A stretch of DNA of 64,000 nucleotides from Desulfovibrio mangrovi (GTDB lineage: Bacteria > Desulfobacterota > Desulfovibrionia > Desulfovibrionales > Desulfovibrionaceae). This document shows, piece by piece, positions 13,645 through 24,272 of the stretch. How positions within the stretch are numbered: the stretch's first letter is position 1; the number at the start of each line of letters is the position of its first letter. The translations under genes were made by a program, and so were the position numbers. The stretch covers positions 2,728,001 through 2,792,000 of the forward strand of contig NZ_CP104208.1 in assembly GCF_026230175.1 (NCBI RefSeq). Reading direction: 5' to 3'. The notes under the pieces are model-generated. The model was given only the letters and a program-made list of their open reading frames with translations. It did no database searches and was not told the DNA's origin.

Positions 13645-14715
13645 CTAGAAAATCTCTGCACCGCCCTCCGTCACAAGCACCATGTATTCCCAGCGAATGC
13701 CGCCCCATTCGGGGTAGTACAGCCCCGGCTCCACGGTGATGATCATATTGGGCTTGAGTTCGGCGTCCACTCTGGGACTCACGCCGGGGGCCTCATGCGT
13801 TTCCAGCCCCACGCCGTGCCCCAGCGAATGCGTGAAATGGGCCTCCACACCGGCATCCTCGAATACCTTGCGGGCGCAGGCATGCACGTCCGCCACTTTC
13901 ATACCGGGACGGATTTCACGGATGGCGGCATCCTGCGCGGCCCTGACCAGCTCCATGGTCCGCTGAAACGCGGGCGAGGGCCTGTCTCCGACCCACAGGG
14001 TGCGCGTCTGGTCAGAACAGTAGTCGTCCACACGGCAGCCCACATCGATGAGCACGGGACAATTCTCCACAATCCTGTCCGCACCGGGAATGGCGTGCGG
14101 GAGCGCCGCGTTGGGGCCCACCGCCACAATGGAATCAAAGGCCAGACCGCTGGCGCCGTTCTCACGGAAGAACTTCTCGATATCCCACGCCACGTCCGCC
14201 TCAGTGCGTCCGGGACGGCAGAATGCGGGAACGGCCTCCATGAGCCGGTGGTTGAGAGCGCAGGAACGGCGCATGCGTTCCACTTCTTCCGGCTCCTTGA
14301 TGACGCGCAGTTCCTCCACCAGTCCGTCGGCGCGCTCCATGCATACTTCTTCCGAAAGCTGCTCGAAAAATGACACGCTCAGCGACTTGGCCTCAAAGCC
14401 TATCCTGCCGAGCTTCAGTTGGCGCATCAGGGTATTCAACTCGGTTGCCGAACGCCCCGTATAGATGAACACCCGCTCCGTATCCCACAGACGCGCGGCG
14501 GCGTCCTTGTATCGCGAATCCGTGCACAACCAGTCCCTGCCGTCCGAACAGATGAGCAGATAGCCGCTGCTCTCGTTCTTCTGCGGATCATGCAGCTCAA
14601 ACCCTGAAAGATAGTAACGGTTGGCCTCATGGCTGATGAACAGGGCATCCAGCTGCTTTTCGTGCATGAGGGCGCGCAGGCGTTCTCTGCGCTCGGCATA
14701 ACGTTGGGGGGTCAT
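13645..14715 (-). CDS. M24 family metallopeptidase (X-Pro aminopeptidase / prolidase type)
   Basis: The family cleaves peptide bonds next to proline using two Mn or Co ions. The 356-residue protein has an N-terminal creatinase-like domain (residues about 1-125) and a pita-bread domain. The metal ligands are recognisable: two Asp in LIDVGCRVDDYCSDQT, His in HSLGHGVGLETHE, and Glu in TVEPGLYYPE and IRWEYMVLV. ATG 14715 has AGGAG five bases upstream. It precedes the proline dehydrogenase gene on the same strand, which suggests a proline-salvage pair. The exact specificity (aminopeptidase P or prolidase) cannot be told from motifs. Confidence 0.88.
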   Translation of the reverse strand: MTPQRYAERRERLRALMHEKQLDALFISHEANRYYLSGFELHDPQKNESSGYLLICSDGRDWLCTDSRYKDAAARLWDTERVFIYTGRSATELNTLMRQLKLGRIGFEAKSLSVSFFEQLSEEVCMERADGLVEELRVIKEPEEVERMRRSCALNHRLMEAVPAFCRPGRTEADVAWDIEKFFRENGASGLAFDSIVAVGPNAALPHAIPGADRIVENCPVLIDVGCRVDDYCSDQTRTLWVGDRPSPAFQRTMELVRAAQDAAIREIRPGMKVADVHACARKVFEDAGVEAHFTHSLGHGVGLETHEAPGVSPRVDAELKPNMIITVEPGLYYPEWGGIRWEYMVLVTEGGAEIF

Positions 14716-14890
14716 GAACACTCCTATGGGGTCGGAGCCAACGCTCCGGTATGCTGTCCGACTGAAAGGGCGAAGCGCCCGCCGATACCTTCAAACATAT
14801 CAGGGGATATGGCAAGAGGGATGGACCTGCACTTCATTTCACGGTATGATTTCAGACAGTAACGTGCACATTCAGACGACAGGATGCTCC

Positions 14891-16336
14891 ATGGGCGATC
14901 TGAGCTGGTATCTCATTCCCATCACCTTTGTCATGGCCACTGTGGTCGCGGGGCACGCCCTGCTGCACAAGCGCGACCCCCGTGCGGCATTGGGCTGGGT
15001 GGCGGTGTGCCTCACATTTCCCGTTGCAGGCCCCATTCTCTACTACATCTTCGGCATCAACCGTGTCCGCCGCAGCGCATTGCGCCTTCGCGAAGAGGCC
15101 CTTGCCCAGCAGCCCCATGGCCGCGGCTGGTTGCATGGCGGCACGGAACGCTACCTGCCCGTGGGCGCGCTGGATGTGGAACTCATTCCCCCCCGCTACC
15201 GCGAGTTTGAACGCATCGGCAGAGCCGCCACAGGCATGCCCCTGTGCGGAGGCAACTGCATAGAGGCCCTGCATAACGGTGAACAAGCCTATCCCCGCAT
15301 GCTGGAAGCCATTGAGCATGCCACCTCCACAATCTACCTTTCCACCTATATCATGGAAACAGGGCCGCTCGGCCGCTCCTTTGTGGACGCCCTTGCACGG
15401 GCCGTGCAGCGCGGTGTGGACGTTCGTGTTCTCATAGACGGCGTGGGCGAAAAGTACAGCTGGCCCCGCGCATCCTCGCTGCTGAAAAAGGCCGGCGTCC
15501 CTGTAGCCATATTCCTGCCACCCAAGCTCTTCCCGCCGCAGCTGAGCATAAACCTGCGCAACCACCGCAAGGTGCTGGTGACGGACGGCATAACCGGCTT
15601 CACCGGCGGCATGAACATCGGACGCAGGCACTTTGCCGACTCCGACAACCAACGCCGCGTAACCGACGTACATTTTCGTTTCATGGGGCCCGTGGTTGCC
15701 CAGCTGCAAGGGGCCTTTCTGGAAGACTGGGGCTTTGCCACAGGCAAGTACGACGCCCCCCTCACCGTTCACGAGCAGTGCGAAGGCGATTGCCTGTGCC
15801 GCGTGATTACGGACGGCCCGGACAACGAATTCGACCCCCTTGCCTCCGTCCTTATCGCAGCCGTTTCCACGGCGCGAAGGTCGCTTCGCATCATGACCCC
15901 GTACTTCCTGCCCTCGCGCGATTTCATCAGTGCGCTGCAGTCCGCCGTGCTGCGCGGCGTGGATGTCCGCATCATTCTGCCCGTCAAAAACAACCTGCCC
16001 TTTGTACACTGGGCCACGCGCAACCTGCTGTGGGAACTGCTGCAGGCCGGAGTCCGTGTCTTCTACCAGCCCGCCCCCTTCTGCCACACCAAGCTGCTGC
16101 TGGCAGACGGCATGTATGTGCAGGTGGGCTCGGCCAATATCGATCCGCGCAGCCTGCGTCTGAACTTCGAACTGAACGCCGAAATTCTGGACATGAACCT
16201 TGCCCGCCAGATGAGCCGCCACTTTGAGCGAATTCAACGGGCATCCCGGGAGGTTACCTTGGAAGAGGTTGATGGCCGTCGCCTGCCTGCCCGTTTGCGG
16301 GATGCTTTTTTCTGGCTTTTTTCACCCTACATGTAG
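14891..16336 (+). CDS. cls: Cardiolipin synthase (phospholipase D superfamily)
   Basis: Condenses two phosphatidylglycerol molecules to cardiolipin and glycerol at the inner membrane. The protein begins with two hydrophobic helices (about residues 5-25 and 36-56). It then carries two HKD motifs, NHRKVLVTDG in the middle and CHTKLLLADG near residue 400, each followed by a GG/GSAN motif. The start ATG 14891 follows AGGA and gives 481 residues, the usual family length; longer in-frame extensions upstream lack a ribosome site and have no membrane character. The downstream gene is a phospholipase C-like protein, so synthesis and breakdown of phospholipid may be linked. Confidence 0.92.
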   Translation: MGDLSWYLIPITFVMATVVAGHALLHKRDPRAALGWVAVCLTFPVAGPILYYIFGINRVRRSALRLREEALAQQPHGRGWLHGGTERYLPVGALDVELIPPRYREFERIGRAATGMPLCGGNCIEALHNGEQAYPRMLEAIEHATSTIYLSTYIMETGPLGRSFVDALARAVQRGVDVRVLIDGVGEKYSWPRASSLLKKAGVPVAIFLPPKLFPPQLSINLRNHRKVLVTDGITGFTGGMNIGRRHFADSDNQRRVTDVHFRFMGPVVAQLQGAFLEDWGFATGKYDAPLTVHEQCEGDCLCRVITDGPDNEFDPLASVLIAAVSTARRSLRIMTPYFLPSRDFISALQSAVLRGVDVRIILPVKNNLPFVHWATRNLLWELLQAGVRVFYQPAPFCHTKLLLADGMYVQVGSANIDPRSLRLNFELNAEILDMNLARQMSRHFERIQRASREVTLEEVDGRRLPARLRDAFFWLFSPYM

Positions 16337-16558
16337 CCTCTCTAACCTGCCGCCCGGACAATAAAAAACTGTCGACACCTTTTGTAATAAATTGAAATAC
16401 AAAGCATTCGTCGCAACTTGACAGATACGGAAAGGCGATTACTATCTCACCTCGCGCGCGGTTCCAGCCTCTTCACCTTTCTGCCGCCTTCCCCTGCCTT
16501 CCGGAACATCATCCGGCACGCGCGCAAAACCTTCAGCCTTCAGAGATCAGTCACACGC

Positions 16559-17512
16559 ATGACGTACTGCTTTCGCACAGCCGGACGAATCGCCTCTTTG
16601 GCCTTTGTCGCGTTCGTCCTTCTGGCGCTGCTGCCCGACCATGCCCACGCATGGGGACCGGGCGTACACATAGCCACCGCCAACTGGGTTTTCGCCAATG
16701 CGGCCCTGCTGCCGGCCCTTGCCGCGCGCCATATTCTCGCGCACAAGGACGCGTTCATGTACGGCTGTCTTTCCGCAGATATCTTCATAGGCAAAGGCTG
16801 CTCCGTCAAACCGGGGCACAGCCACAACTGGGAGACCGGTCTCAAGCTGCTGGACAGCGTCCGCGGGCCGCGTCTCAAGTCCTATGCCCTCGGCTACCTC
16901 TCTCACCTTGCCGCCGACATCGTGGCACACAACAACTATGTGCCCGCCATGATGAGCACCACGCCGGGCTCCGGCAAACTCAGCCATGTGTACATTGAAG
17001 CACAGGCAGACCGCCTTGTGCGCTGGGACGCCCGCAATGCCCTGCGGCTCTTCGGTTCGAAACATGCGGTGGATGCGGACAGTTCTCTCTGCAGTGCCAC
17101 CAGTGCGGGCAAGATGCCTTTCAAATTCAAGAAGCACGTCTTTAAAGGCAGCATGGCCCTGTGCGGCGCAGCCCCGTGGCGCTCTTCCCTTTCCGTATGC
17201 AGCCTTGTCACCCCGGAAACGCAGAATCCCGCAGAGCTCGACCGCATGCTCAACGCCAGCCTGCGCGCCGTAGTCAACGTGCTGAATGATCCGTTCAACT
17301 CGCCCCTTACCACGCTGGACCCAATTGGCGAGCAGCCTCTCAAGGACGCCAAGGCCCTGTGCCGGGGCCGCACCCCCCTTGCCTTCCGCAACCCGTTCCC
17401 CCTGCAGTTTCCGCTGCACGGGCTGGTGACGGCCCTGCCGGATCTGCCCCAGAAGTCGAACCGGACATACTGTTCCGTCCGACTGTCTCCCCTGCTGGCA
17501 GACGCAGTCTGA
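16559..17512 (+). CDS. Zinc-dependent phospholipase C-like secreted protein
   Basis: The protein has 317 residues. A signal peptide (residues 1-31) ends in HAHA, so cleavage would leave Trp32 as the mature N-terminus. In Bacillus cereus phospholipase C the mature N-terminal Trp is itself a zinc ligand, so this detail supports the family. The histidine- and aspartate-rich segments GPGVHIATANW, GCLSADIFIG, GHSHNWETG and YLSHLAADIVAHNNYVP match the zinc-binding helices of that fold. The C-terminal third is not typical. ATG 16559 is chosen because the signal peptide starts there. It lies 222 bp after cls in the same direction and is convergent with a histidine kinase. Confidence 0.75.
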   Translation: MTYCFRTAGRIASLAFVAFVLLALLPDHAHAWGPGVHIATANWVFANAALLPALAARHILAHKDAFMYGCLSADIFIGKGCSVKPGHSHNWETGLKLLDSVRGPRLKSYALGYLSHLAADIVAHNNYVPAMMSTTPGSGKLSHVYIEAQADRLVRWDARNALRLFGSKHAVDADSSLCSATSAGKMPFKFKKHVFKGSMALCGAAPWRSSLSVCSLVTPETQNPAELDRMLNASLRAVVNVLNDPFNSPLTTLDPIGEQPLKDAKALCRGRTPLAFRNPFPLQFPLHGLVTALPDLPQKSNRTYCSVRLSPLLADAV

Positions 17513-17518
17513 TAGCCG

Positions 17519-19855
17519 TCAGAGGCGAGCCTGCGCCACCTCGGCCGAGGGAAGGGTGAAGCTGACCTTGGTGCCGGCTTTCGGCTTGCTCTCTATCCAC
17601 ACCTCGCCGCCATGCGCTTCCACAAGGTGCCGCACAATGGACAGGCCCAGACCGGTCCCCTGTATGACGCCGTCCTTATGCGCACGGAAGAACTTTTCGA
17701 AAGCCCTGTCCAGCTGCTCCGCCGTCATGCCCATGCCATGGTCCGTCACGGACACGAGAATCGTGGCGGCATCCGTTTCCAGCCTGACCGCCACCTCGCC
17801 GCCCTCCGGCGAATACTTCACCGCATTTCCGACAAGATTTTCCAATATTTGGAAATACTTGTTACGATCCACATAGGCGTCAACACCAGAGGCAGGACCA
17901 ACATAAAAAATGGCATGCTCGCCCGAACCATCCTGCGGACGGGTACCCTGCCGCAGCTGCCCCGCACCCCACATGTCCACCTGTTTTCGGGTCAGTTCCG
18001 CCAGATCCAGCGTCTCATAATTCATGGAGAAGCCACGCCCCGATTCGATGCGGGAAATATCCAGCAGGTCCGACACAATCCCTGACAGGGTCTGCGCATT
18101 CTGGTTCACCAGATCAAGGAAGCGGTTGCGTTCCTCTTCGGTAATATCAGCCCTGTTTTTCAAAATATCCGAGAAGCCCTGAATGGTGGTCAGCGGGGTA
18201 CGCAACTCATGCGCCGCCATGGACAGGAATTCGGACTTCATGGTGTCCAGTTCCCGCTCCCGCGATGCATCGTGCATGATAGTCACCACACCTGCGGGGA
18301 GCATGTACTTGTCCCGCACCTGCGACGAGGCCGCACGAATGTATCGCTCCGGCTTGCCGTCCGCAGACGTGGTCACAAAGTCGAAATGCCGTTCCGCACC
18401 GGAACGAGTCTGGGCCACCTGCTCCTCCACAATGTTCCTGAAGGACATCCGTCCCAGCGCCTGCCCAATCTGTACGCCCACGGCATCCTGCAGCCCCACG
18501 CCAAGGAACAGTTCCGCATTGCTGTTCATGAGAATAATGCGGTTGTGCATGTCGGTAACCAGCAGGCCGTCGGCGATGGAACGCAGAATCATGTCGATCC
18601 TGTCTCTGGTGGTTTCCGCAAAGACAAGGGCGTTCTGCAACTCGACGGTCCGGTCAAGCACCATCTTTTCCAGCTTGTCACGATGCAGTTCCAGCTGGCG
18701 CTGAGCCTCCCGTTGGTCGCTGACATCGTTGACCATCATGAGCAGACGAAACTCACCGCCCAAGGCAAGACGGGCAAGGTACACGTTGGCGATGAAACTT
18801 TTTTCGCCCCGCAGATGCTCCATTTCCATTTCAAGAGGCGGACCGCCCACATGCAGCACCCGCGTTATGGCGTCTTCCAGCACATGTCGTTTATCCGCCC
18901 GTATGAGATTGAAGACGGAGTGTACCTGTGAAAGCTCATGCAACCCGTAGATTGCCTTGAAGGCCGGTGTGAACGAGAGCAGTTCGCCATGATAGTTCAG
19001 GATGGCCAGACCAATAGGTGCCGTCTCCAGAATGCTCTGCTGCAATTCGGATTCCCGCTCCTTCACAACAAGATTATTCCGCAGCAACACATACTCCCAC
19101 GCCGTAACCAGCACGGTTTTCAGCCGCGCGGCATCCTGCTCGGAAAAACGGTACGGCGCATTGCCCACCCCCAGAACCACCACCGGCGCCCTGCCACTCA
19201 TCATGGCTACCGCAAGGTGCCGCTCCATTTCCGGCCGCTCCAACGGATAGCCGCAGTTGGGCCACTCAGGAGTGCTCCCTTCCATCATGGTATACGGCTC
19301 GTCAACCATCAGTCCGCTCCAGAACTCACGAGCTTCCAGCGGCACATCTAACCCGTTTCCGCTTTCTGCAGTCCGGCGGGCATCTCTGGCACTGACAACT
19401 ATGCCGCTTTCATCGGCATGGCAGACAATAACCGGCCCCGGTGTAAACTGCACCAGATAGGCAAGTGGAGCCCCAGTCACTTCCATGGCGAAACGAACCA
19501 GTGAAGCTCGCAATACGGATTCATCCTCCCGTGACAATCCGGGAAGCACACGACACCCCTCGGCCGTCAGCGCATTCCGGCGATAGTCATCGAGCCTCGG
19601 GCGGACCCACAATCGCCAGAAATATACACATAGTCCGGGAATCAGAAACAACGGGCCTGCGACAAGCAATATCCCCAGCACGTCGCCAAAATACCCGTCG
19701 TGCTCGGCACGTGCAGGCAGGGCATAGCCGAACACCAACCAGAACAGCATGACCAAGCATATGCCCCGCCACCCGACACAGGTCTTCTGCCACCTCCACC
19801 CCGTAGGCAAGCGCCTGCCGCATTGGCTCTCTGATTGAATTCCTGTTTTCCGCAT
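17519..19855 (-). CDS. Multi-PAS sensor histidine kinase (orphan)
   Basis: The protein has 778 residues from ATG 19855, which has AGGA eight bases upstream; a TTG at 19873 is a weaker option. Two hydrophobic segments lie near residues 30-50 and 60-85, followed by a GAF-like region (about 105-265) and two PAS domains (about 275-385 and 415-535). HisKA has the phosphoacceptor in SMAAHELRTPLTTIQGF. The HATPase domain has NLVGNAVKYSPEGG, DHGMGM and GTGLGLSIVRHLVEAHGG. This is a classic VicK/PhoR-like layout. No response regulator is adjacent, so its partner is unknown. Confidence 0.85.
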   Translation of the reverse strand: MRKTGIQSESQCGRRLPTGWRWQKTCVGWRGICLVMLFWLVFGYALPARAEHDGYFGDVLGILLVAGPLFLIPGLCVYFWRLWVRPRLDDYRRNALTAEGCRVLPGLSREDESVLRASLVRFAMEVTGAPLAYLVQFTPGPVIVCHADESGIVVSARDARRTAESGNGLDVPLEAREFWSGLMVDEPYTMMEGSTPEWPNCGYPLERPEMERHLAVAMMSGRAPVVVLGVGNAPYRFSEQDAARLKTVLVTAWEYVLLRNNLVVKERESELQQSILETAPIGLAILNYHGELLSFTPAFKAIYGLHELSQVHSVFNLIRADKRHVLEDAITRVLHVGGPPLEMEMEHLRGEKSFIANVYLARLALGGEFRLLMMVNDVSDQREAQRQLELHRDKLEKMVLDRTVELQNALVFAETTRDRIDMILRSIADGLLVTDMHNRIILMNSNAELFLGVGLQDAVGVQIGQALGRMSFRNIVEEQVAQTRSGAERHFDFVTTSADGKPERYIRAASSQVRDKYMLPAGVVTIMHDASRERELDTMKSEFLSMAAHELRTPLTTIQGFSDILKNRADITEEERNRFLDLVNQNAQTLSGIVSDLLDISRIESGRGFSMNYETLDLAELTRKQVDMWGAGQLRQGTRPQDGSGEHAIFYVGPASGVDAYVDRNKYFQILENLVGNAVKYSPEGGEVAVRLETDAATILVSVTDHGMGMTAEQLDRAFEKFFRAHKDGVIQGTGLGLSIVRHLVEAHGGEVWIESKPKAGTKVSFTLPSAEVAQARL

Positions 19856-19892
19856 GCCGGAAATCCTGCGCAAAAAGTGTCCACCCTAGTAA

Positions 19893-21152
<1,260 letters not shown>

Positions 21153-21173
21153 TCTGAAGCCACTGATCATTCC

Positions 21174-21240
21174 GTCCGCCCTGTCAGGAACCTTGTTCCC
21201 CGGGGCGGACATCTTTTTACCGCGGGGAACGCTGACAGGG
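21174..21240 (+). promoter_or_regulatory. Overlapping hairpins between dctP and dctQ
   Basis: Two competing foldings are visible. In one, 21174-21181 pairs with 21203-21210 and is followed by TTTTT at 21213-21217, an intrinsic-terminator shape. In the other, 21179-21187 pairs perfectly with 21232-21240 and 21195-21202 pairs with 21223-21230. They share bases, so they exclude one another. It may set the ratio of binding protein to permease or act as an attenuator. Confidence 0.5.
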
Positions 21241-21281
21241 AGCCAAGGCTCCCCTCTCCCCGAATACGACGGGTAAACGTA

Positions 21282-21782
21282 ATGAGGCATTCCTCGCTGC
21301 TTTTTCTGGATAAGGTAGGGGCACGCATATCCTTTGTGCTGGCCGTATTTGCCGGTCTGACGCTCACAGCCATGATGCTGCTGGCCTGCTGGAACATGGT
21401 GGGCAGAGCCTTCGGCTATCCGCTCAAGGGCACCTTTGAGCTCATGGGCTTCATGGGAGCCGTGGTTGCGGCCTTTTCGCTGGCCTATGCGCAGCAGTCG
21501 CGCAGCCACATCTTCGTGGCCTTCTTCATCGCCCGTTTCAAGCGACCGGTACGTCTGGCCCTTGATGCCGCCGTGCACCTCGCGTCCGCCGCCTTCTTCA
21601 TCCATGCGGGGCTGGAGCTGGAAAAGCTCGCCGCCTTCATCGTGGAACTGGGTGAGCTTTCCGAAACCCTGCAGATCATCTACCACCCCTTTGTCTGGGC
21701 CGTCTGCATAGGCTGCTTCGCCATGGGTTTCGTGCTGTTCGTCTCCTTCCTGAAAACCGTACTGCTGGCTGAGGAGGTGTAG
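21282..21782 (+). CDS. dctQ: TRAP transporter small permease subunit DctQ
   Basis: Four hydrophobic helices in 166 residues match the small integral subunit that binds DctM. The middle helices carry the usual pattern with GTFELMGFMGAVVAAFSLAYAQ. The stop is one base before the dctM start, so expression is coupled. Confidence 0.88.
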   Translation: MRHSSLLFLDKVGARISFVLAVFAGLTLTAMMLLACWNMVGRAFGYPLKGTFELMGFMGAVVAAFSLAYAQQSRSHIFVAFFIARFKRPVRLALDAAVHLASAAFFIHAGLELEKLAAFIVELGELSETLQIIYHPFVWAVCIGCFAMGFVLFVSFLKTVLLAEEV

Positions 21783-21783
21783 C

Positions 21784-23085
21784 ATGGAACCGGTATATGC
21801 AGGCCTTCTCTCTGTTCTCGTACTGCTTGGCGCCATTCTGATCTCGCGCATTCCCGTTGGCTTTGCCATGGCCGTGATCGGCCTTGCCGGTTACGGCATC
21901 GTGGTCGGGCCGGAACCGGCTCTCAGCATGCTCGGCGGCGAGGTGTGGAGCGTTTTTTCAAGCTACGGCCTCACGGTTATTCCCTTCTTCATCCTCATGG
22001 GGCAGATCTGCTTCTATTCCGGCGTGAACGAACGGCTCTACAAGGCCGTCTACGCATGGTTCGGGCATATCGAAGGCGGCATAGCCATTGCCACGGTGCT
22101 GGCCTGTGCGGGCTTTTCCGCCATCTGCGGATCCAACACCGCCACCGCCGCCACCATGTCCACCGTGGCCCTGCCGGAAATGCGCAAATACGGCTATAAC
22201 TCCATTCTCTCCACAGGCACCGTGGCTGCGGGCGCAACCCTTGGCGTGCTCATCCCGCCGAGCGTCGTACTCATCGTCATCGGCCTGCAGACCGGCGAAT
22301 CCATAGGCAAACTCTTCATGGGCGGACTCGTCCCCGGCCTGCTGCTCATGAGCCTTTTCGTGCTCACCATCGTCTGGCAGTGCAAACGCCATCCCTCATG
22401 GGGTCCCACCGGCCCCAAGGCCACCTGGAAGGAACGCTTTGCCTCCCTGCCGGGTTCCATTGAAATCGTCATCCTGTTCGCCCTTGTCATGGGCGGGCTG
22501 TTCTTCGGCTTCTTCACCCCCACCGAGGCTGGTGCCGCCGGTGCGGCCATCGCCCTGATGATCAGCATCGTCACCGGACACATGAGCGTGCGCAAATTCA
22601 TCGATTCAGTAAGCGACACCCTGCGCATCTCGTCCATGATCATGGTCATTCTGCTGGGCGCGGTGATATACGGCAAGTTCCTCGCCATCACCCAGCTGCC
22701 CTTCGTGGCTGCGGAATGGATTACGGGTCTCGCCCTGCCGCCGCTTATGATCATTCTGCTCATCTGCGGCATCTACGCCATAGGGGGCATGATCATGGAT
22801 GCCCTTGCCCTGTTGCTGGTGACCATTCCCATTTTCTTCCCCGTGGTGCAGGCCATGAACTACGACCCCATCTGGTTCAGCGTACTCATCACCGTGGTGA
22901 CCACCATGGGGGCCATCACGCCACCTGTGGGGGTTACGGCCTTTGTGGTGGCTTCTGCCGCCACGGACGTGCCCATCGAAAAGGTGTTCAAGGGCGTGGG
23001 GTATTTCATCGGAGCCTACCTTGTCTGCTGCGCACTGCTGCTGGCCTTTCCCGCACTGGCTACGTATCTGCCGTCGCTGATGTAA
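21784..23085 (+). CDS. dctM: TRAP transporter large permease subunit DctM
   Basis: Polytopic protein of 433 residues with about 12 membrane segments, forming the ion-driven translocation channel with DctQ. Family signatures are visible: GFSAICGSNTATAATM near residue 110, GVLIPPSVVLIVIG, and TPTEAGAAGA. A second PPVGV motif near the C-terminus mirrors the first half. It completes dctPQM; no two-component dctBD pair is adjacent. Confidence 0.92.
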   Translation: MEPVYAGLLSVLVLLGAILISRIPVGFAMAVIGLAGYGIVVGPEPALSMLGGEVWSVFSSYGLTVIPFFILMGQICFYSGVNERLYKAVYAWFGHIEGGIAIATVLACAGFSAICGSNTATAATMSTVALPEMRKYGYNSILSTGTVAAGATLGVLIPPSVVLIVIGLQTGESIGKLFMGGLVPGLLLMSLFVLTIVWQCKRHPSWGPTGPKATWKERFASLPGSIEIVILFALVMGGLFFGFFTPTEAGAAGAAIALMISIVTGHMSVRKFIDSVSDTLRISSMIMVILLGAVIYGKFLAITQLPFVAAEWITGLALPPLMIILLICGIYAIGGMIMDALALLLVTIPIFFPVVQAMNYDPIWFSVLITVVTTMGAITPPVGVTAFVVASAATDVPIEKVFKGVGYFIGAYLVCCALLLAFPALATYLPSLM

Positions 23086-23708
23086 AGGGCAGGCTGGAGT
23101 AGCCCGCAACAACCACCTTAGATAATCTTTTCCACTTTCCCCGCCGGACTAAGCCTCCGGCGGGGAGAGCGGGGCCGCCTGCGCGCTGCCCCCTCTCCAC
23201 TCCCCCCGCGCTTATTTGCCTATGGCAGGCCCTGCCTTTTGCATCATCTTCCGCTGGCTCCCCCCCCCGTTACCTCCGGCCTTTGCGACTGTCTCGGATG
23301 AAACAATTCAGAGCATTCTCTTTCCGTACCCTCGCCGGCAAAGGCCTGCGGTCTCCGAGTCGACCACACCGTTCCTGCAAAGACCTCTCTGTAGCCGTCA
23401 TCAACTCTCTGCAAGAAAACCCCCGAGGCAAGCATCAGACCACGCAGTCTCGCCCTCTCTAGCCAACACTCAGCACAGCGCTCTCCGCAAATGTTTAAGA
23501 GACGATGATATGTTTTCTGCCCCCATTGTATCATCCTTCCATCGTTGTTATTATTTGGGTAGCTCGAACAAACAGTCTGCCACCTGATGCCGTGCCCAGT
23601 GCCCTGCCTAATGTCCCGCCAGGCGCAGTGAGGCCATTGTCTTAAGCAGAACACGGTTCCCAGTAAGGTTCGGGCGCAAACCTTAGCAATGCAAAACGGA
23701 GGTGCACC
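23086..23708. other. Long intergenic region after dctM
   Basis: These 623 bp have no convincing gene. A perfect 9-bp hairpin (23139-23147 with 23157-23165) lacks a T-run; it may stabilise or end the dctM transcript. A run of nine C lies at about 23260-23268. The last bases hold the ribosome site GGAGG of the stress-protein gene. Confidence 0.5.
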
Positions 23709-24158
23709 ATGAGCGAAGAGGCCCCCAAATTTCCAAAGGGATTCAACAGGATTCTCGTACCGGTGGACGGCTCCAAGTACTCCCTGCTTGCCAAGGTGAA
23801 AGCCATGTCCATGGGAGCCGCCATGGGATCGGAGATCGTTCTGCTTCATGTCACGGGCAGTATTCCGAACCTGATCGGCGGGCACGCCCGAGAAGAACTC
23901 ATCGAAGAACTGCTCCGTGAAGGCAAAGACCTGCTGAAACCGTACGTCGGCGCCCTGCTGGATAAAGGGGTGAAACACAGGGAACTCGTCGTGGTTGGCG
24001 ATCCCGGCAACGTGATCTGCGATGTCGCTGAACGTGAAGAGTGCGACCTCATTATCATGGGCTCGCGCGGTCTCAGTGATCTGGAAGGCATGGTGCTCGG
24101 CAGCGTGACGCACCGCGTGCTTAACCTTTCCAAGCTGCCTGTGCTCGTTGCGCGCTAA
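23709..24158 (+). CDS. Universal stress protein, single UspA domain
   Basis: The 149-residue cytoplasmic protein begins with ILVPVDGSKYS and ends with the ATP-binding signature MGSRGLSDLEGMVLGSVTHRVL, of the form G-2x-G-9x-G-S/T. It therefore probably binds ATP, unlike the UspA subgroup. ATG 23709 has GGAGG at good spacing. It stands alone, with its own terminator. The N-terminal extension before the beta1 strand is slightly longer than usual. Confidence 0.9.
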   Translation: MSEEAPKFPKGFNRILVPVDGSKYSLLAKVKAMSMGAAMGSEIVLLHVTGSIPNLIGGHAREELIEELLREGKDLLKPYVGALLDKGVKHRELVVVGDPGNVICDVAEREECDLIIMGSRGLSDLEGMVLGSVTHRVLNLSKLPVLVAR

Positions 24159-24188
24159 CGGCAACGCAGGCTCTCCGTTGACAACAAT

Positions 24189-24220
24189 AAGGCCGGACAG
24201 CACATGCTGTCCGGCCTTTC
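24189..24220 (+). terminator. Terminator of the universal stress protein gene
   Basis: A long perfect stem (24189-24201 with 24206-24218) around a small loop, ending CCTTTC. Confidence 0.85.
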
Positions 24221-24272
24221 TGCATTATTATCGCCGCAGGACGCCCATCCATCGGAAGTTGCAATTCCGGGA

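Noticed and set aside
14852-16237. Long open frame opposite cardiolipin synthase
   Set aside because: Antisense artefact with no motifs; the plus strand has both HKD motifs.
23216-23587. Open frame in the region after dctM
   Set aside because: No ribosome site, no recognisable protein character and a C9 run inside it; treated as non-coding.
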